The translations under genes and the position numbers were made by a program. The notes under the pieces are model-generated. The model saw only the letters and a program-made list of their open reading frames with translations. It had not been told where the DNA came from and made no database searches. This document shows, piece by piece, positions 7,723-16,483 of a DNA stretch of 36,074 bases. The DNA is taken from positions 1 through 36,074 of the forward strand of contig JAFQWY010000146.1 of the NCBI GenBank assembly GCA_017407225.1, in the 5' to 3' direction. The stretch is from Clostridia bacterium (GTDB lineage Bacteria > Bacillota > Clostridia > Oscillospirales > CAG-272). How positions within the stretch are numbered: the first letter of the stretch is position 1; every line of letters begins with the position of its first letter.

Positions 7723-9129
7723 ATGGTATTTTCCAATCTGTTTTTTCTGTATATTTTTATGCCGGTGCTGTTTCTGGCATATTTCATCATAAAAAATAAC
7801 GCATACCGACGGGCTGTTCTCGTCGCTTTTTCGCTTTTGTTCTATGCATGGGGGGAGCCGGTCTATGTATTCCTCATGATCGGCATGGTGCTTGCGGACT
7901 ACATATTCGGTCTGCTGATCGACAAATGCATCTCCGTAACATGGAAATCGTTCTGGCTGGTGCTGGCGGTAATTACCAATCTGACAGTTCTCGGCTTGTA
8001 TAAATACCTTGGCTTTTTTACGGAAACCGTCAATGCGGTTTTCAACGTAACCATTCCGGTGACAGAGTTTGTCATGCCCATCGGCATCAGCTTCTTCACG
8101 TTCCAGACCATGTCCTATGTGATTGATGTGTACCGGGAAGACGCGGATGTGCAGAAATCGTTCTTCCGGCTTCTTCTGTATGTGTCCTTCTTCCCACAGC
8201 TGATTGCGGGACCCATCGTGCGGTACAAGGACATCGAAGCCCAGCTTGACGACCGTCAGATCACTATTCCCCAGTTCAACGACGGTCTGTTCCGGTTTGC
8301 ACTGGGGCTTGGCAAGAAAGTTCTCATCGCCAACAGCTGCGACCTGGCAGTCACCCAGCTTTACTCCCTGTCGGAAGTGACATTGGCCGGACGCTGGGCA
8401 GGTGCATTGTTCTTCACCCTGCAGCTGTATTTCGACTTCTCAGGATACTCCGATATGGCTATCGGCCTCGGGAAGATGTTTGGATTCAGCTTTCTCGAAA
8501 ACTTCAATTATCCCCTGATTTCCCGCAGTGCCACCGAATTCTGGCGCAGATGGCATATGTCCCTGGGAACCTTCTTCCGCGACTATGTCTATATCCCCCT
8601 GGGCGGCAACCGTCACGATCAGCAGAGAAACATCATGGTCGTATGGTTCCTGACCGGTATGTGGCACGGCGCATCCTGGAACTTCATTCTGTGGGGCGTC
8701 TACTACGGCGTTCTGCTGATGTGGGAGAAGAAGTATTTTCTCTCCGCTCTCGAAAAAATGGCAAAACCGGTGTCTTTCGTCCTGTCCCATGCCTACACAC
8801 TGTTCATCACCGTGTTCGGCTTTGCCATCTTCTATTTTGATAAGGGACTGTGGAAGAATCTGGGGTACCTGTTCGGCATCGGCGTGAGCGGCGTCACTAA
8901 TATCTTCGCCACCTCCGTTGTGATGGAGAATATTATCCTGCTGGCTGCCGCACTGATTCTGGCAATGCCCGTGTTCCCGGCTTTCTGGAAATTCCTGACG
9001 GAAAAGTGCAGACTGCCCTACGGTGCACAGCGGATTCTGAAGACCGTGATTCTGATTGGATTGATTTCCGTCTGCACTGTACGTCTGGTCGGCAACAGCC
9101 ACAATCCCTTCCTGTATTTCCGATTCTGA
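7723..9129 (+). CDS. MBOAT family O-acyltransferase (AlgI/DltB-like)
   Basis: A 468-aa polytopic membrane O-acyltransferase that moves acyl groups, usually acetyl, across the membrane for transfer to extracellular polymers. Recognisable parts are the N-terminal VFSNLFFLYIF segment, MPIGISFFTFQTMSYVID (about 118-135), FPQLIAGPIVRY (157-168), the YFDFSGYSDMAIGLG signature (236-250), FWRRWHMSLGTFFRDY (273-288), and the conserved MWHGASWNF with putative catalytic H315. Length and order match AlgI-type enzymes. The next gene, 29 bases downstream, is a DHHW/AlgX-like protein, the usual partner that finishes the acetyl transfer outside. The polymer is unknown; it may be an exopolysaccharide, a cell-wall glycan or a teichoic acid. 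The start at ATG 7723 follows GAGAGG. Confidence 0.93.
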   Translation: MVFSNLFFLYIFMPVLFLAYFIIKNNAYRRAVLVAFSLLFYAWGEPVYVFLMIGMVLADYIFGLLIDKCISVTWKSFWLVLAVITNLTVLGLYKYLGFFTETVNAVFNVTIPVTEFVMPIGISFFTFQTMSYVIDVYREDADVQKSFFRLLLYVSFFPQLIAGPIVRYKDIEAQLDDRQITIPQFNDGLFRFALGLGKKVLIANSCDLAVTQLYSLSEVTLAGRWAGALFFTLQLYFDFSGYSDMAIGLGKMFGFSFLENFNYPLISRSATEFWRRWHMSLGTFFRDYVYIPLGGNRHDQQRNIMVVWFLTGMWHGASWNFILWGVYYGVLLMWEKKYFLSALEKMAKPVSFVLSHAYTLFITVFGFAIFYFDKGLWKNLGYLFGIGVSGVTNIFATSVVMENIILLAAALILAMPVFPAFWKFLTEKCRLPYGAQRILKTVILIGLISVCTVRLVGNSHNPFLYFRF

Positions 9130-9158
9130 GATTTTTACTCTAAAAAGAGGCGATTACC

Positions 9159-11006
9159 TTGAAGAATAAGATTATTGATATTGTCAGTCTGTGTGCGGCG
9201 GCGGCACTGTTCGGTGCGGTTGCACTCCTGAATATCCTTCAGACCGACAGACCTACCGTTTCCGAAATCGAACAGCGCAATCTGGCGAAGATGCCGGAGT
9301 TTTCCATGGAATCTCTCACCGATGGCAGTTATTTCAATGATCTGTCGCTGTTCTTCTCCGATACATTCCTGTACCGGGATAAGCTGGTGGGAATTTCAAA
9401 AGAGATTGACACGCTCAAAGGGCTGGACTATTCCGTAGGGGACAATTTTGCTCTCATCGGCACATCGGACAGCGTGAGCGGTGATGAAGACGCGGCGAGT
9501 GCGGGGATGGACAAGGTCAATGCGGCACTGGATTCTCTTCTGAATGCCGGAAAGACCGAAGAAACCGAACCGGCTGATTCTGCTCCCGACGAAACCGTCC
9601 CCGAAGAAACCACCGATGCACCTCCCATGGGTGAAATCGTTGAGGATACCGATCATCCCGAGACGGAAGCAACCGATCCGGATGAAGGATTCATCATTAC
9701 CGACGACGATACCGGTGAAACCATCGGCGGGACCGAAACTCCCGAAACGGAGTCCGAAGAAATCATTTCCGGGGAGACCGAGCCGGCTGAAAGTGAACCT
9801 GAGGAGACGGAACCCGAACCTGTTATTACCGTTACCGCCATCCATCTTTCCAAGAAGAATCTGAATCTGACTGTGGGCAGCGGCGCTGTGGTATACGCTA
9901 CCGTTGAATCCGATTCTCCCGACGGTGCAACGGTGAGCTGGTCCATTTCCGATAAGAATGTGGCATCCATTTCCCTCAATCCCAAGGGCGGCATTGACGT
10001 GAAGGCTGTGGCAACCGGTACCTGTACACTCACCTGTTCCTACGGTGACAAACTGAAGGAATCCTGTGAGGTCAAGGTGACGGAGATCAATACCACCGTT
10101 TCCAACCCCGGCGCGGACAATGCGGACTTCCTCCTGAACGGTATGTTCATCTACGGCGATGCGGTGTATACCCAGGGCTTCTTCTCCCAGACCGGAGCGG
10201 AGCTTTACGCCAAGACCGCGCTGTACTACAAGCAGCTGTTCGGGGAAGACGTAAATGTCAGCGTGGTGGTTGCGCCTGTGTCCTCCATTGTGGTGGACAA
10301 CGAGGAAATCCAGCAGAAGATCCCCGATCAGAAGAGTATTTTCACAAAGATGGAAGCTCTCATGGACGACAGCATCAACTTTGTGGATGTGTACAGCGAA
10401 ATGTACGACAACCGGGATGAGTACCTCTACTTCAAGAGCGACCATCACTGGACACAGAGAGGCGCGTACTACGCTTACCGGGCATTCGCTCAGTCCATCG
10501 GTCTGACTCCGGCGGAACTGGATGATTTCGATTATGAAATCCGGAACGACGCCTACAGCGGATCCATGTATACCTATACCTATGATGCCCGTGTGAAGAA
10601 CTTTGTGGATATTATTGAAGCCTTCAAGCCGCGGAAGGATCTTACCATGACGATCACCACGGCAAACGGTGCCACCATTAATTACGATACCTGTATTGTC
10701 AATACCAACAAAACCTATGTGACTTTCATTGCCGGCGACAACCCCTATACCGTTATCAATGTGCCCGAAAATCCTCAGGACAAGAATGTGCTTGTTCTCA
10801 AGGATTCCTTCGGCAATGCCTTTGTGCCGTTCCTGTGTGAACACTTCGGCAACATCATTGTTGTGGATGTACGGCACTCCAGCTTCAACATTTACGACCT
10901 GCTGAAGGACTACGGTCTGACCGACATTGTTTTCATGAACAATGTTCAGGCCGCAAACTCCGCACAGTGGGCGAATATGTATCTTGCAGCGGTAGGTGTG
11001 AATTGA
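9159..11006 (+). CDS. DHHW/AlgX-like O-acetylation protein with acidic linker and Ig-like insertion
   Basis: A 615-aa exported protein of the DHHW (AlgJ/AlgX-like) group, probably the extracytoplasmic acetyltransferase partner of the preceding MBOAT. The start is TTG 9159, preceded by AGAGG; no better start lies nearby. Residues 7-28 are an uncleaved or signal-anchor helix. Residues 31-105 carry the usual N-terminal family segment (SEIEQRNLAKMPEF, then SLFFSDTFLYRD). The family-typical catalytic pieces are DHHW (428-431) in SDHHWTQRGAYYAY and the Ser of KDSFGNA (S550). Between these two parts sits an inserted block: a Glu/Thr/Pro-rich linker (131-222) and a Big_2-type Ig-like domain (about 224-307, with ISLNPKGGIDVKAVATGTCT). 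The insert is unusual for this family and may bind or reach through the wall. The last bases overlap the next start codon. Confidence 0.85.
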   Translation: MKNKIIDIVSLCAAAALFGAVALLNILQTDRPTVSEIEQRNLAKMPEFSMESLTDGSYFNDLSLFFSDTFLYRDKLVGISKEIDTLKGLDYSVGDNFALIGTSDSVSGDEDAASAGMDKVNAALDSLLNAGKTEETEPADSAPDETVPEETTDAPPMGEIVEDTDHPETEATDPDEGFIITDDDTGETIGGTETPETESEEIISGETEPAESEPEETEPEPVITVTAIHLSKKNLNLTVGSGAVVYATVESDSPDGATVSWSISDKNVASISLNPKGGIDVKAVATGTCTLTCSYGDKLKESCEVKVTEINTTVSNPGADNADFLLNGMFIYGDAVYTQGFFSQTGAELYAKTALYYKQLFGEDVNVSVVVAPVSSIVVDNEEIQQKIPDQKSIFTKMEALMDDSINFVDVYSEMYDNRDEYLYFKSDHHWTQRGAYYAYRAFAQSIGLTPAELDDFDYEIRNDAYSGSMYTYTYDARVKNFVDIIEAFKPRKDLTMTITTANGATINYDTCIVNTNKTYVTFIAGDNPYTVINVPENPQDKNVLVLKDSFGNAFVPFLCEHFGNIIVVDVRHSSFNIYDLLKDYGLTDIVFMNNVQAANSAQWANMYLAAVGVN

Positions 11007-11662
11007 GTACGAAAAAGCCTCATGACGGACACCGCGAACGGATGCGGCAAAGGTTCGCGGAAAACGGTTTTGAGAATTACAGACCTCACGAAGTTCTGGA
11101 ACAGCTGCTGTTTCATGTGATTCCCAGAGCCAACACCAACGAAACGGCTCACGCTCTTCTGGATCGGTTCGGATCACTGGAAAATGTGCTGGATGCAGAG
11201 CCGGCGGAGCTGACGGAGATACCCGGAATCGGCATAAAAGCAGCGGAATATCTGGCTTCCGTCAGGATGCGTTTTGCAGAGTGCGTAATTGCCGAATATC
11301 GCGGGAGCGGACATTTTGACAGTGCAAATCTGGCGTTTCTGGCAAGTATTCTGCTGAGTGACAGAAACAGAGACCGGATCCTGCTGGCGGTATTTGACGA
11401 GCTTGGAAATTTCCTGAGAGTTGATCTGCCGGAAGCGGTCAGAAATCCCGATGCCGGAATTGCATTGACCGAAACTGCGCGGAACATCGCGGATGCAGCG
11501 GCCGGTCTGGAATTCGCTGCTGTGACAATCCTTGCAGAACTGACGGATCCGGAGCGGAGTGCTGTGCTCTACCGGTCTGTCAGAGCGGCAGGAGGAAAAC
11601 TGTGTCAGCTTCTGATCTATGAAAACGGAGATCTCTACGATCTTCTGGACCGGGAAGACTGA
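11003..11662 (+). CDS. RadC-like protein with degenerate JAMM domain
   Basis: A 219-aa protein resembling RadC (UPF0758) in its N-terminal half: a DGHRERMRQRF opening, then a helix-hairpin-helix region with EIPGIG (72-77). The C-terminal half aligns by spacing with the MPN/JAMM domain, but where RadC has the metal-binding HNHPSG sequence this protein has ELTDPERS (179-186), so the zinc ligands are absent. I chose TTG 11003 because it overlaps the previous stop (TTGA) and GGTAGG lies just upstream; an in-frame ATG at 10967 lies deeper inside the previous gene. The overlap points to translational coupling with the O-acetylation genes, an unexpected partner. RadC proteins have no settled function; loss of the metal site suggests a non-enzymatic role here. 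Confidence 0.8.
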   Translation: MSTKKPHDGHRERMRQRFAENGFENYRPHEVLEQLLFHVIPRANTNETAHALLDRFGSLENVLDAEPAELTEIPGIGIKAAEYLASVRMRFAECVIAEYRGSGHFDSANLAFLASILLSDRNRDRILLAVFDELGNFLRVDLPEAVRNPDAGIALTETARNIADAAAGLEFAAVTILAELTDPERSAVLYRSVRAAGGKLCQLLIYENGDLYDLLDRED

Positions 11663-11701
11663 CACAATCGGAACGAAAATTATTTTTCTGGGAGGTATTC
11701 C

Positions 11702-12526
11702 ATGAAACTTGGCATTATCAACGGATGGGACGAAAACAGCTTCGCCTATGTGGCACAGAAGGGACTGCACGCCGTGGAATTCTGCTGCAACCACAACTAT
11801 GACAGCATGGAAGTGGCGGGACACATCGACGAAATCCGGGAACGGATGGCGAAATACGATGTGTCTGTAGGCTCCATCGGACGCTGGGGACAGGAACGCA
11901 TCGATGCAAACGGAGAAATCATTCCCTCGGCTCTTCAGCATGACAAGAACCTCATCGACGCCGCATCCGCTCTCGGCTGTCCCGTGTTCAACACCGGATG
12001 CAACGCTGTGGAAGGCAAATCCTTTGAGGAAAACTGCGAAATCGCAATCAACTACTTCCGTACCCTCATCGAATACGCAGCGGGAAAGAACGTGAAGATC
12101 GCGGTTTACAACTGCAGCTGGTCCAACTTTGTTGTGAACGATCCCGCATGGGAAGTGGTTCTCGGCGCACTGCCGGAGCTGTGGATCAAGTACGACACTT
12201 CCCACTGTCTCGGCAGAAGCGGTGACTACATCGCGGAAATGCACAAGTGGGGCGAAAGAATTGCGCACTTCCATCTCAAGGGATCCCAGTACATCAACGG
12301 CAGACATTACGACGATCCTCCGGCAGGTCTGGATGACGTAAACTGGGGTGCGGTCATGAATTTACTGTACACCAAGGGCTACAACGGCATGATCTCCATC
12401 GAACCCCATTCCGGTAAGTGGATGGGCGTCCGCGGTCAGTGGGGTGTTGATTTCACCATCAACTTCATCAAGCCCTACATCATGCCCGAGGACTACACCT
12501 GGAACGGTAATCCCTATATGCCGTAA
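11702..12526 (+). CDS. TIM-barrel sugar phosphate isomerase/epimerase family protein
   Basis: A 274-aa AP-endonuclease-2-like TIM barrel, the xylose-isomerase-type fold used by many sugar isomerases and epimerases. Metal-ligand candidates are E26 (AVEF), D165 and H168 (KYDTSHCLG), H189/H191 (AHFHLKGS) and E234 (SIEPHSGKW). The strand that usually carries a catalytic Glu in a VxxEN pattern here reads IAVYNCSW (133-140), so Tyr136 stands where Glu is expected. Three of four usual metal positions are therefore present. A strong GGGAGG site precedes ATG 11702. It lies 39 bases after the RadC-like gene with no terminator between, so it may be the last gene of the O-acyltransferase operon. Substrate unknown; a keto-sugar or inositol derivative is likely from the family. 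Confidence 0.85.
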   Translation: MKLGIINGWDENSFAYVAQKGLHAVEFCCNHNYDSMEVAGHIDEIRERMAKYDVSVGSIGRWGQERIDANGEIIPSALQHDKNLIDAASALGCPVFNTGCNAVEGKSFEENCEIAINYFRTLIEYAAGKNVKIAVYNCSWSNFVVNDPAWEVVLGALPELWIKYDTSHCLGRSGDYIAEMHKWGERIAHFHLKGSQYINGRHYDDPPAGLDDVNWGAVMNLLYTKGYNGMISIEPHSGKWMGVRGQWGVDFTINFIKPYIMPEDYTWNGNPYMP

Positions 12527-12541
12527 ATCAAACCGAAACAC

Positions 12542-12579
12542 AAAACGCAGACTTTCCGCGTAGGATTGTCTGCGTTTTT
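12542..12579. terminator. Bidirectional terminator between convergent genes
   Basis: AAAACGCAGAC (12542-12552) pairs with GTCTGCGTTTT (12568-12578), with T runs on both strands. It separates the TIM-barrel gene from the convergent ABC ATPase. Confidence 0.85.
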
Positions 12580-12582
12580 CGT

Positions 12583-13272
12583 TTACAGATTACCGGTGAT
12601 GTTTTTTGCAGTCCCGTCCGTCATGCGGTAAACCGTGTCTGCGATGGACAGAAGGGATTCGTCGTGTGTGACCATCACAATGGTCTGACCGAACTCCCGG
12701 TTGGTCATTTTCAGAAGCTCAATCAGCTCGTCCGAGGATTTCCGGTCAAGATTTCCCGTGGGTTCATCGGCGAACAGCACCGATGGCTGACCGATGAGGG
12801 AGCGCGCCACCGCAACTCTCTGACATTCACCGCCCGACAGCTCGGCAGGCAGATGATTCAGCCGGTCTGTGATCCCCAGCCGGTCGCAGATCTGACGGAA
12901 ATAGGCTTCGCTCCACTGCCGTTTTCCGATCTGCATGGGGGCTATGATGTTCTCGAACGCCGTCAGAATGGGCAGAAGGTTGTAATTCTGGAACACAAAG
13001 CCGATTTTCTCGTTCCGGATCCGGCATCTTTCCTTTTCAGGAGCATCGTTGATGTCAACACCGTCGATGAAAACTCTTCCCGATGTGGGCGTATCGAAGC
13101 CTGACAGCATATTCAGAAGGGTGGACTTGCCGCTGCCCGATTTGCCGCAGATCATGACGAACTGACCGCGCTTTACTTCCAGATTCACATCGCGCAGGGC
13201 GTAGATGGAGTTTTCACCCTGCCGGTACAGCTTGACAACGGACTCGCATTTCAGTATGATGTCGTTTTCCAT
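12583..13272 (-). CDS. ABC transporter ATP-binding protein (LolD/MacB/FtsE type)
   Basis: A 229-aa ATPase subunit of a type VII (MacB/LolCDE/BceAB-like) ABC system. Walker A is GKSGSGKST (43-51), the Q-loop sits in FVFQNYNLLP, the signature is LSGGE (145-149) followed by Cys150 where Gln is more common, Walker B is VLFADE (165-170) with the D-loop in TGNLD, and the H-loop is H203. It begins 8 bases after the stop of the FtsX-type permease on the same strand, so the two form one unit with the permease first. Such pairs export peptides, antibiotics or lipoproteins, or act as mechanotransmission devices; a two-component system, which often marks Bce-type resistance modules, is not visible next to it. 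Confidence 0.93.
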   Translation of the reverse strand: MENDIILKCESVVKLYRQGENSIYALRDVNLEVKRGQFVMICGKSGSGKSTLLNMLSGFDTPTSGRVFIDGVDINDAPEKERCRIRNEKIGFVFQNYNLLPILTAFENIIAPMQIGKRQWSEAYFRQICDRLGITDRLNHLPAELSGGECQRVAVARSLIGQPSVLFADEPTGNLDRKSSDELIELLKMTNREFGQTIVMVTHDESLLSIADTVYRMTDGTAKNITGNL

Positions 13273-13280
13273 GATTCCTC

Positions 13281-15494
13281 CTAATTTTCGGTATGCTTTA
13301 CGTTTTCGGCGATGGGTTCCCGGACGACTTCTTCAACGGTGTTTAACGCGGCGCGCCATGCACAGATACCGTATCCGATCATGGCGAGAATACAGCTGAT
13401 TCCGATGCAGATGAAGTAGGAGAGGAGGGTATCCATTCCTTCAAACACCCACTTTCCGGTTCCGGGCACTTTGTAAAACCGGATGCTCTCGTCCGCCAGC
13501 GCCGCCATGACAGTCAGACCGACATAGGTGATGCCCGACATGACTGCAATTCCAACGACCTGACGCCGGACTGCCATGGTTCGGAGGGACTCGCTGTCCA
13601 GACCCAGTGCCCGGAGAATGGAAAATTCACGCTTGCGTCCGTCCACCTCATAGGAAGTCACCGAATAGATCACCGCACCGGCGCAGATCAGCAGATATCC
13701 GGCTTCCGTCAGCAGGAACAGGATCAGAAAAGTATCACGGATATCTGTGATGCGGTTTTCCAGAAACCATGCTGATCCGGTGAAATCAATGAGACGGAGC
13801 TGGTGCAGCTGCCGGTCATAGTCGTTGATGTAATTGCCGGACAGGCCTGCTGTTTTCTCGATCAGGGAAGTCATCTCCTCCTCCCGTCCTTTTTCGCAGT
13901 AGATGTTCAGCCGGGAGTACCGCATTTCCTCCCAGCCCATGATCTCAGCGACGGTTTCTTCGGACAGAATGAAGTCGGCTTCGTAATAGCTGTAATCTCT
14001 GATTTTTACTTCCCGGATTCCGTTGTCCGACAGGGCTGAAACGGTCAGCGGATATTTTCTGCCGTCTACGGTGAGAGTGAAGGTGTCACCGACCTGATAG
14101 TATTCAGCCGGTGCGATGCAGGTGCCGAGGGGCGGAATGTCCTCATCCTTCGAGAGAACCGAGCGGTAGTGAAACTCCGGATGCAGGCTCTTTTCGTTGT
14201 ATGTCTGAGGGAGTCCGGATGCTTTGGCATTATGGAACGGCGCGGATCCCGTTTCCCTGAAATCTTCCACCCCGGTGATGCCGTCCAGGGTCAGAATCAG
14301 ATCGGCAAGGGACTGGGGAACAGCCCAGCTTCCCGCACTGGTGATATCCGATCTGAAGGAGTAGACCAGCGTTCCCGGAATGTCCGTCTGCCGTCCGCCG
14401 CCCGTGGAGAGCCATGCGGCAACACAGAACGTGAACATCATGATGGGGAATCCGGTCAGGGCGGCGAACAGCACCCGTGTGGGCAGCAGATTTTTTCGGT
14501 TTCTGCGGGATTCTATTCTGCCGTACAGGGAGAAATCCGAACAGTTGACGTACTTTTCCGAGGTTTGCGCCACATATGGAACCTTTTCATCGGATCCCTT
14601 TGTCATCTCGGCAACCGAGCGCTTTTTCATGGATTTTGTACAGAAGAAAATTGCCAGATATGCCGCCAGTATGTAGGAAATCAGAGCGATCCCCACACCT
14701 GTCCACGGCACATGGAAGTGCAGGATGGAATTCAGTCCGTAATCGGCGTATATGTATTCACTGAGCCGGCATACCAGCCGCATTCCTCCGAGAGAGAGCA
14801 GAAACGCCGGGGCATACATGGCGAGAGTAATTCCGACAGCTTCCATCTGGTTGATCTGCCGCAGGATCCGCATCGGCGCACCCATCCCGCGCATGGCGGC
14901 ATATTCCTGACGGCTTCTGCGGATTTTCATGCCGAATACCAGTGTCATGGAAGCAAGATGCATCAGGAATGACAAGAAGATGACAAACAGCATGGACCCT
15001 GACGCCATGGGGTTTGCCGCAAGTCTGCGCATATAATAATCATTGAACAGACCGCAGTGCTGAAACTGCGAGGAGGACAGTCCGAACTCCTCGTACCGGA
15101 ACCAATAGCCCGCGTACGGTTCCCGGTTTTTCAGATGCATATCCTCCATGATCCGCACGCCTGTCCGGGTGTAGGTGCCGTAGTCGGAGCAGTATTCGTC
15201 CTCAAGCTCCACAAAGCAGATGTATGTATTACCGTTTTCCGCCTCTTCCACGGATTTCACATATTCCAGCTGCCGGAGCCTCGCGGTATCATCGGAATCC
15301 AGATTTTCCATGACAAACTGTGTGCGTACCTTGTAATACGCCAGATCCGAACGGTACTCCGATTCGATGAAGATCATCAGCGAATTCATCAGCAGAACTA
15401 CCCCGAACGCGATGCAGAAAACCGGCAGGAATGCCCGCTTCCGCACCTTCAGTTCACGCAGAGCGTACTGCACGGCGAAGGAATGATTCTTCAT
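13281..15494 (-). CDS. ABC transporter permease, FtsX-like (737 aa)
   Basis: The membrane partner of the adjacent ATPase. An N-terminal helix (about 20-42, FLPVFCIAFGVVLLMNSLMIF) is followed by a soluble extracytoplasmic region, then three helices (about 172-285) forming the first FtsX core. After a second soluble region of roughly 220 residues, three C-terminal helices (about 590-720) form the second FtsX core, with the SxLRALGLD element (VDGRKREFSILRALG) that usually contacts the ATPase. The first core has the matching QEYAAMRGMGAP. Length and layout match the double-FtsX permeases of Firmicutes exporters. The ribosome-binding site AAGGAGG and a TTGACA/TATACT promoter precede it. Cargo unknown. 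Confidence 0.88.
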   Translation of the reverse strand: MKNHSFAVQYALRELKVRKRAFLPVFCIAFGVVLLMNSLMIFIESEYRSDLAYYKVRTQFVMENLDSDDTARLRQLEYVKSVEEAENGNTYICFVELEDEYCSDYGTYTRTGVRIMEDMHLKNREPYAGYWFRYEEFGLSSSQFQHCGLFNDYYMRRLAANPMASGSMLFVIFLSFLMHLASMTLVFGMKIRRSRQEYAAMRGMGAPMRILRQINQMEAVGITLAMYAPAFLLSLGGMRLVCRLSEYIYADYGLNSILHFHVPWTGVGIALISYILAAYLAIFFCTKSMKKRSVAEMTKGSDEKVPYVAQTSEKYVNCSDFSLYGRIESRRNRKNLLPTRVLFAALTGFPIMMFTFCVAAWLSTGGGRQTDIPGTLVYSFRSDITSAGSWAVPQSLADLILTLDGITGVEDFRETGSAPFHNAKASGLPQTYNEKSLHPEFHYRSVLSKDEDIPPLGTCIAPAEYYQVGDTFTLTVDGRKYPLTVSALSDNGIREVKIRDYSYYEADFILSEETVAEIMGWEEMRYSRLNIYCEKGREEEMTSLIEKTAGLSGNYINDYDRQLHQLRLIDFTGSAWFLENRITDIRDTFLILFLLTEAGYLLICAGAVIYSVTSYEVDGRKREFSILRALGLDSESLRTMAVRRQVVGIAVMSGITYVGLTVMAALADESIRFYKVPGTGKWVFEGMDTLLSYFICIGISCILAMIGYGICAWRAALNTVEEVVREPIAENVKHTEN

Positions 15495-15526
15495 ATATCC
15501 TCCTTACTACTGTGTTTGCTGAATAT

Positions 15527-15555
15527 AGTATACCATGATCTTTGTCTTGTGTCAA
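15527..15555 (-). promoter_or_regulatory. Promoter of the FtsX-permease/ATPase operon
   Basis: On the minus strand TTGACA (15550-15555) and TATACT (15527-15532) with a 17-base spacer. Confidence 0.8.
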
Positions 15556-15601
15556 TGTAATTGGACTAAATTTTACAAAAAAAGAAAGTGTGCCGCTGCT
15601 C

Positions 15602-15630
15602 TTGCAAAATTACGGCAGTTGTGAGATAAT
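15602..15630 (+). promoter_or_regulatory. Promoter of the DUF5662 gene
   Basis: TTGCAA (15602-15607) and GATAAT (15625-15630) with a 17-base spacer. The boxes are imperfect, but the position 36 bases before the start is right. Confidence 0.55.
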
Positions 15631-15665
15631 AGGGGATAATACAGAATAATAAGGAAGAAAACAAA

Positions 15666-16232
15666 ATGGATATTCTCGGACACCTGAAAACCGTCACCCG
15701 CCACCGGAATTTGGTACTGCTCCACTGCATCAAGTGCGGAATCCCGTTCAGGGGACTGGTGCACGATCTGTCGAAATTCTCTCCGGCCGAATTCATCCCC
15801 GGTGCCATGTACTACGAAGCCGGCAAACGCAGCCCCAACGAACATGAACGGGAAGAGAAGGGCTATTCTTCTGCATGGCTCCATCACAAGGGCAGAAACC
15901 GTCACCACTACGAATACTGGTACGATGTCAGCGTAGTTTCCCGTACCTATGAACCGGTTCCCATGCCGCTGGAGTTTCTCAAGGAATCCTTCTGCGACCG
16001 GGTTGCCGCAACAAAGGTGTACAAAGGAGAGAATTACAAAAACTCCGATGCGCTGGACTATTTCAGAAGCCGGCCGGCGGAACAGCTGATGCATCCCTGC
16101 ACTGCCTGCATCATGGAAAAATGGCTGACCATGCTTGCCGAAGAAGGGGAGGAGAAAACCTTCCGCCATATCCGTTCCATCGGGGAGATCCGGTACTGCG
16201 AAACCTGCTCCCGGGCGAAAATCATCCGCTGA
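15666..16232 (+). CDS. DUF5662 family protein (188 aa)
   Basis: A small soluble protein matching the DUF5662 family, common in Firmicutes and of unknown function. The family pattern is clear: an N-terminal HLKTVTRHRNLV helix, GLVHDLSKFSPAEF (30-43), the SPNEHEREEKGYSSAWLHH segment and then HKGRNRHHYEYW. The HD followed by a Lys/Asp-poor helix and the several His pairs suggest a metal site reminiscent of HD-domain hydrolases, but this is only a resemblance. A CxxC pair (CETC, about 179-182) lies near the C-terminus. It is a single gene, divergent from the FtsX permease. No terminator of standard form follows it. Confidence 0.85.
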   Translation: MDILGHLKTVTRHRNLVLLHCIKCGIPFRGLVHDLSKFSPAEFIPGAMYYEAGKRSPNEHEREEKGYSSAWLHHKGRNRHHYEYWYDVSVVSRTYEPVPMPLEFLKESFCDRVAATKVYKGENYKNSDALDYFRSRPAEQLMHPCTACIMEKWLTMLAEEGEEKTFRHIRSIGEIRYCETCSRAKIIR

Positions 16233-16418
16233 ATGTGAACATCCGGTATACGGAAAAACGATAATTATGCAACAGCAAAAACATATGACGGCGGAATCGA
16301 AATGCAGGAAAAACCATCCCATAAATCATAATTCGGCAAAATGCACCTTAAATTCGGGCTGAAATTGCGAAAAACTGAAATTTTGATGAAAAAAGTTGAA
16401 GAATTTCCCGTTTTGCTA
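16233..16418. other. Intergenic region between the DUF5662 and TAXI genes
   Basis: AT-rich sequence without a convincing open frame, tRNA or intrinsic terminator. A short CCG/CGG hairpin near 16244 has only a short A/T flank. The TAXI promoter begins at 16419. Confidence 0.5.
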
Positions 16419-16447
16419 TTGCAATTTCCATGGAAATCATGTATACT
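16419..16447 (+). promoter_or_regulatory. Promoter of the TAXI-TRAP operon
   Basis: TTGCAA (16419-16424) and TATACT (16442-16447) with a 17-base spacer; the start codon follows at 16484 behind TGGAGG. Confidence 0.7.
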
Positions 16448-16483
16448 TAATCAAACGAAATTCATACATTTCTGGAGGAAATC

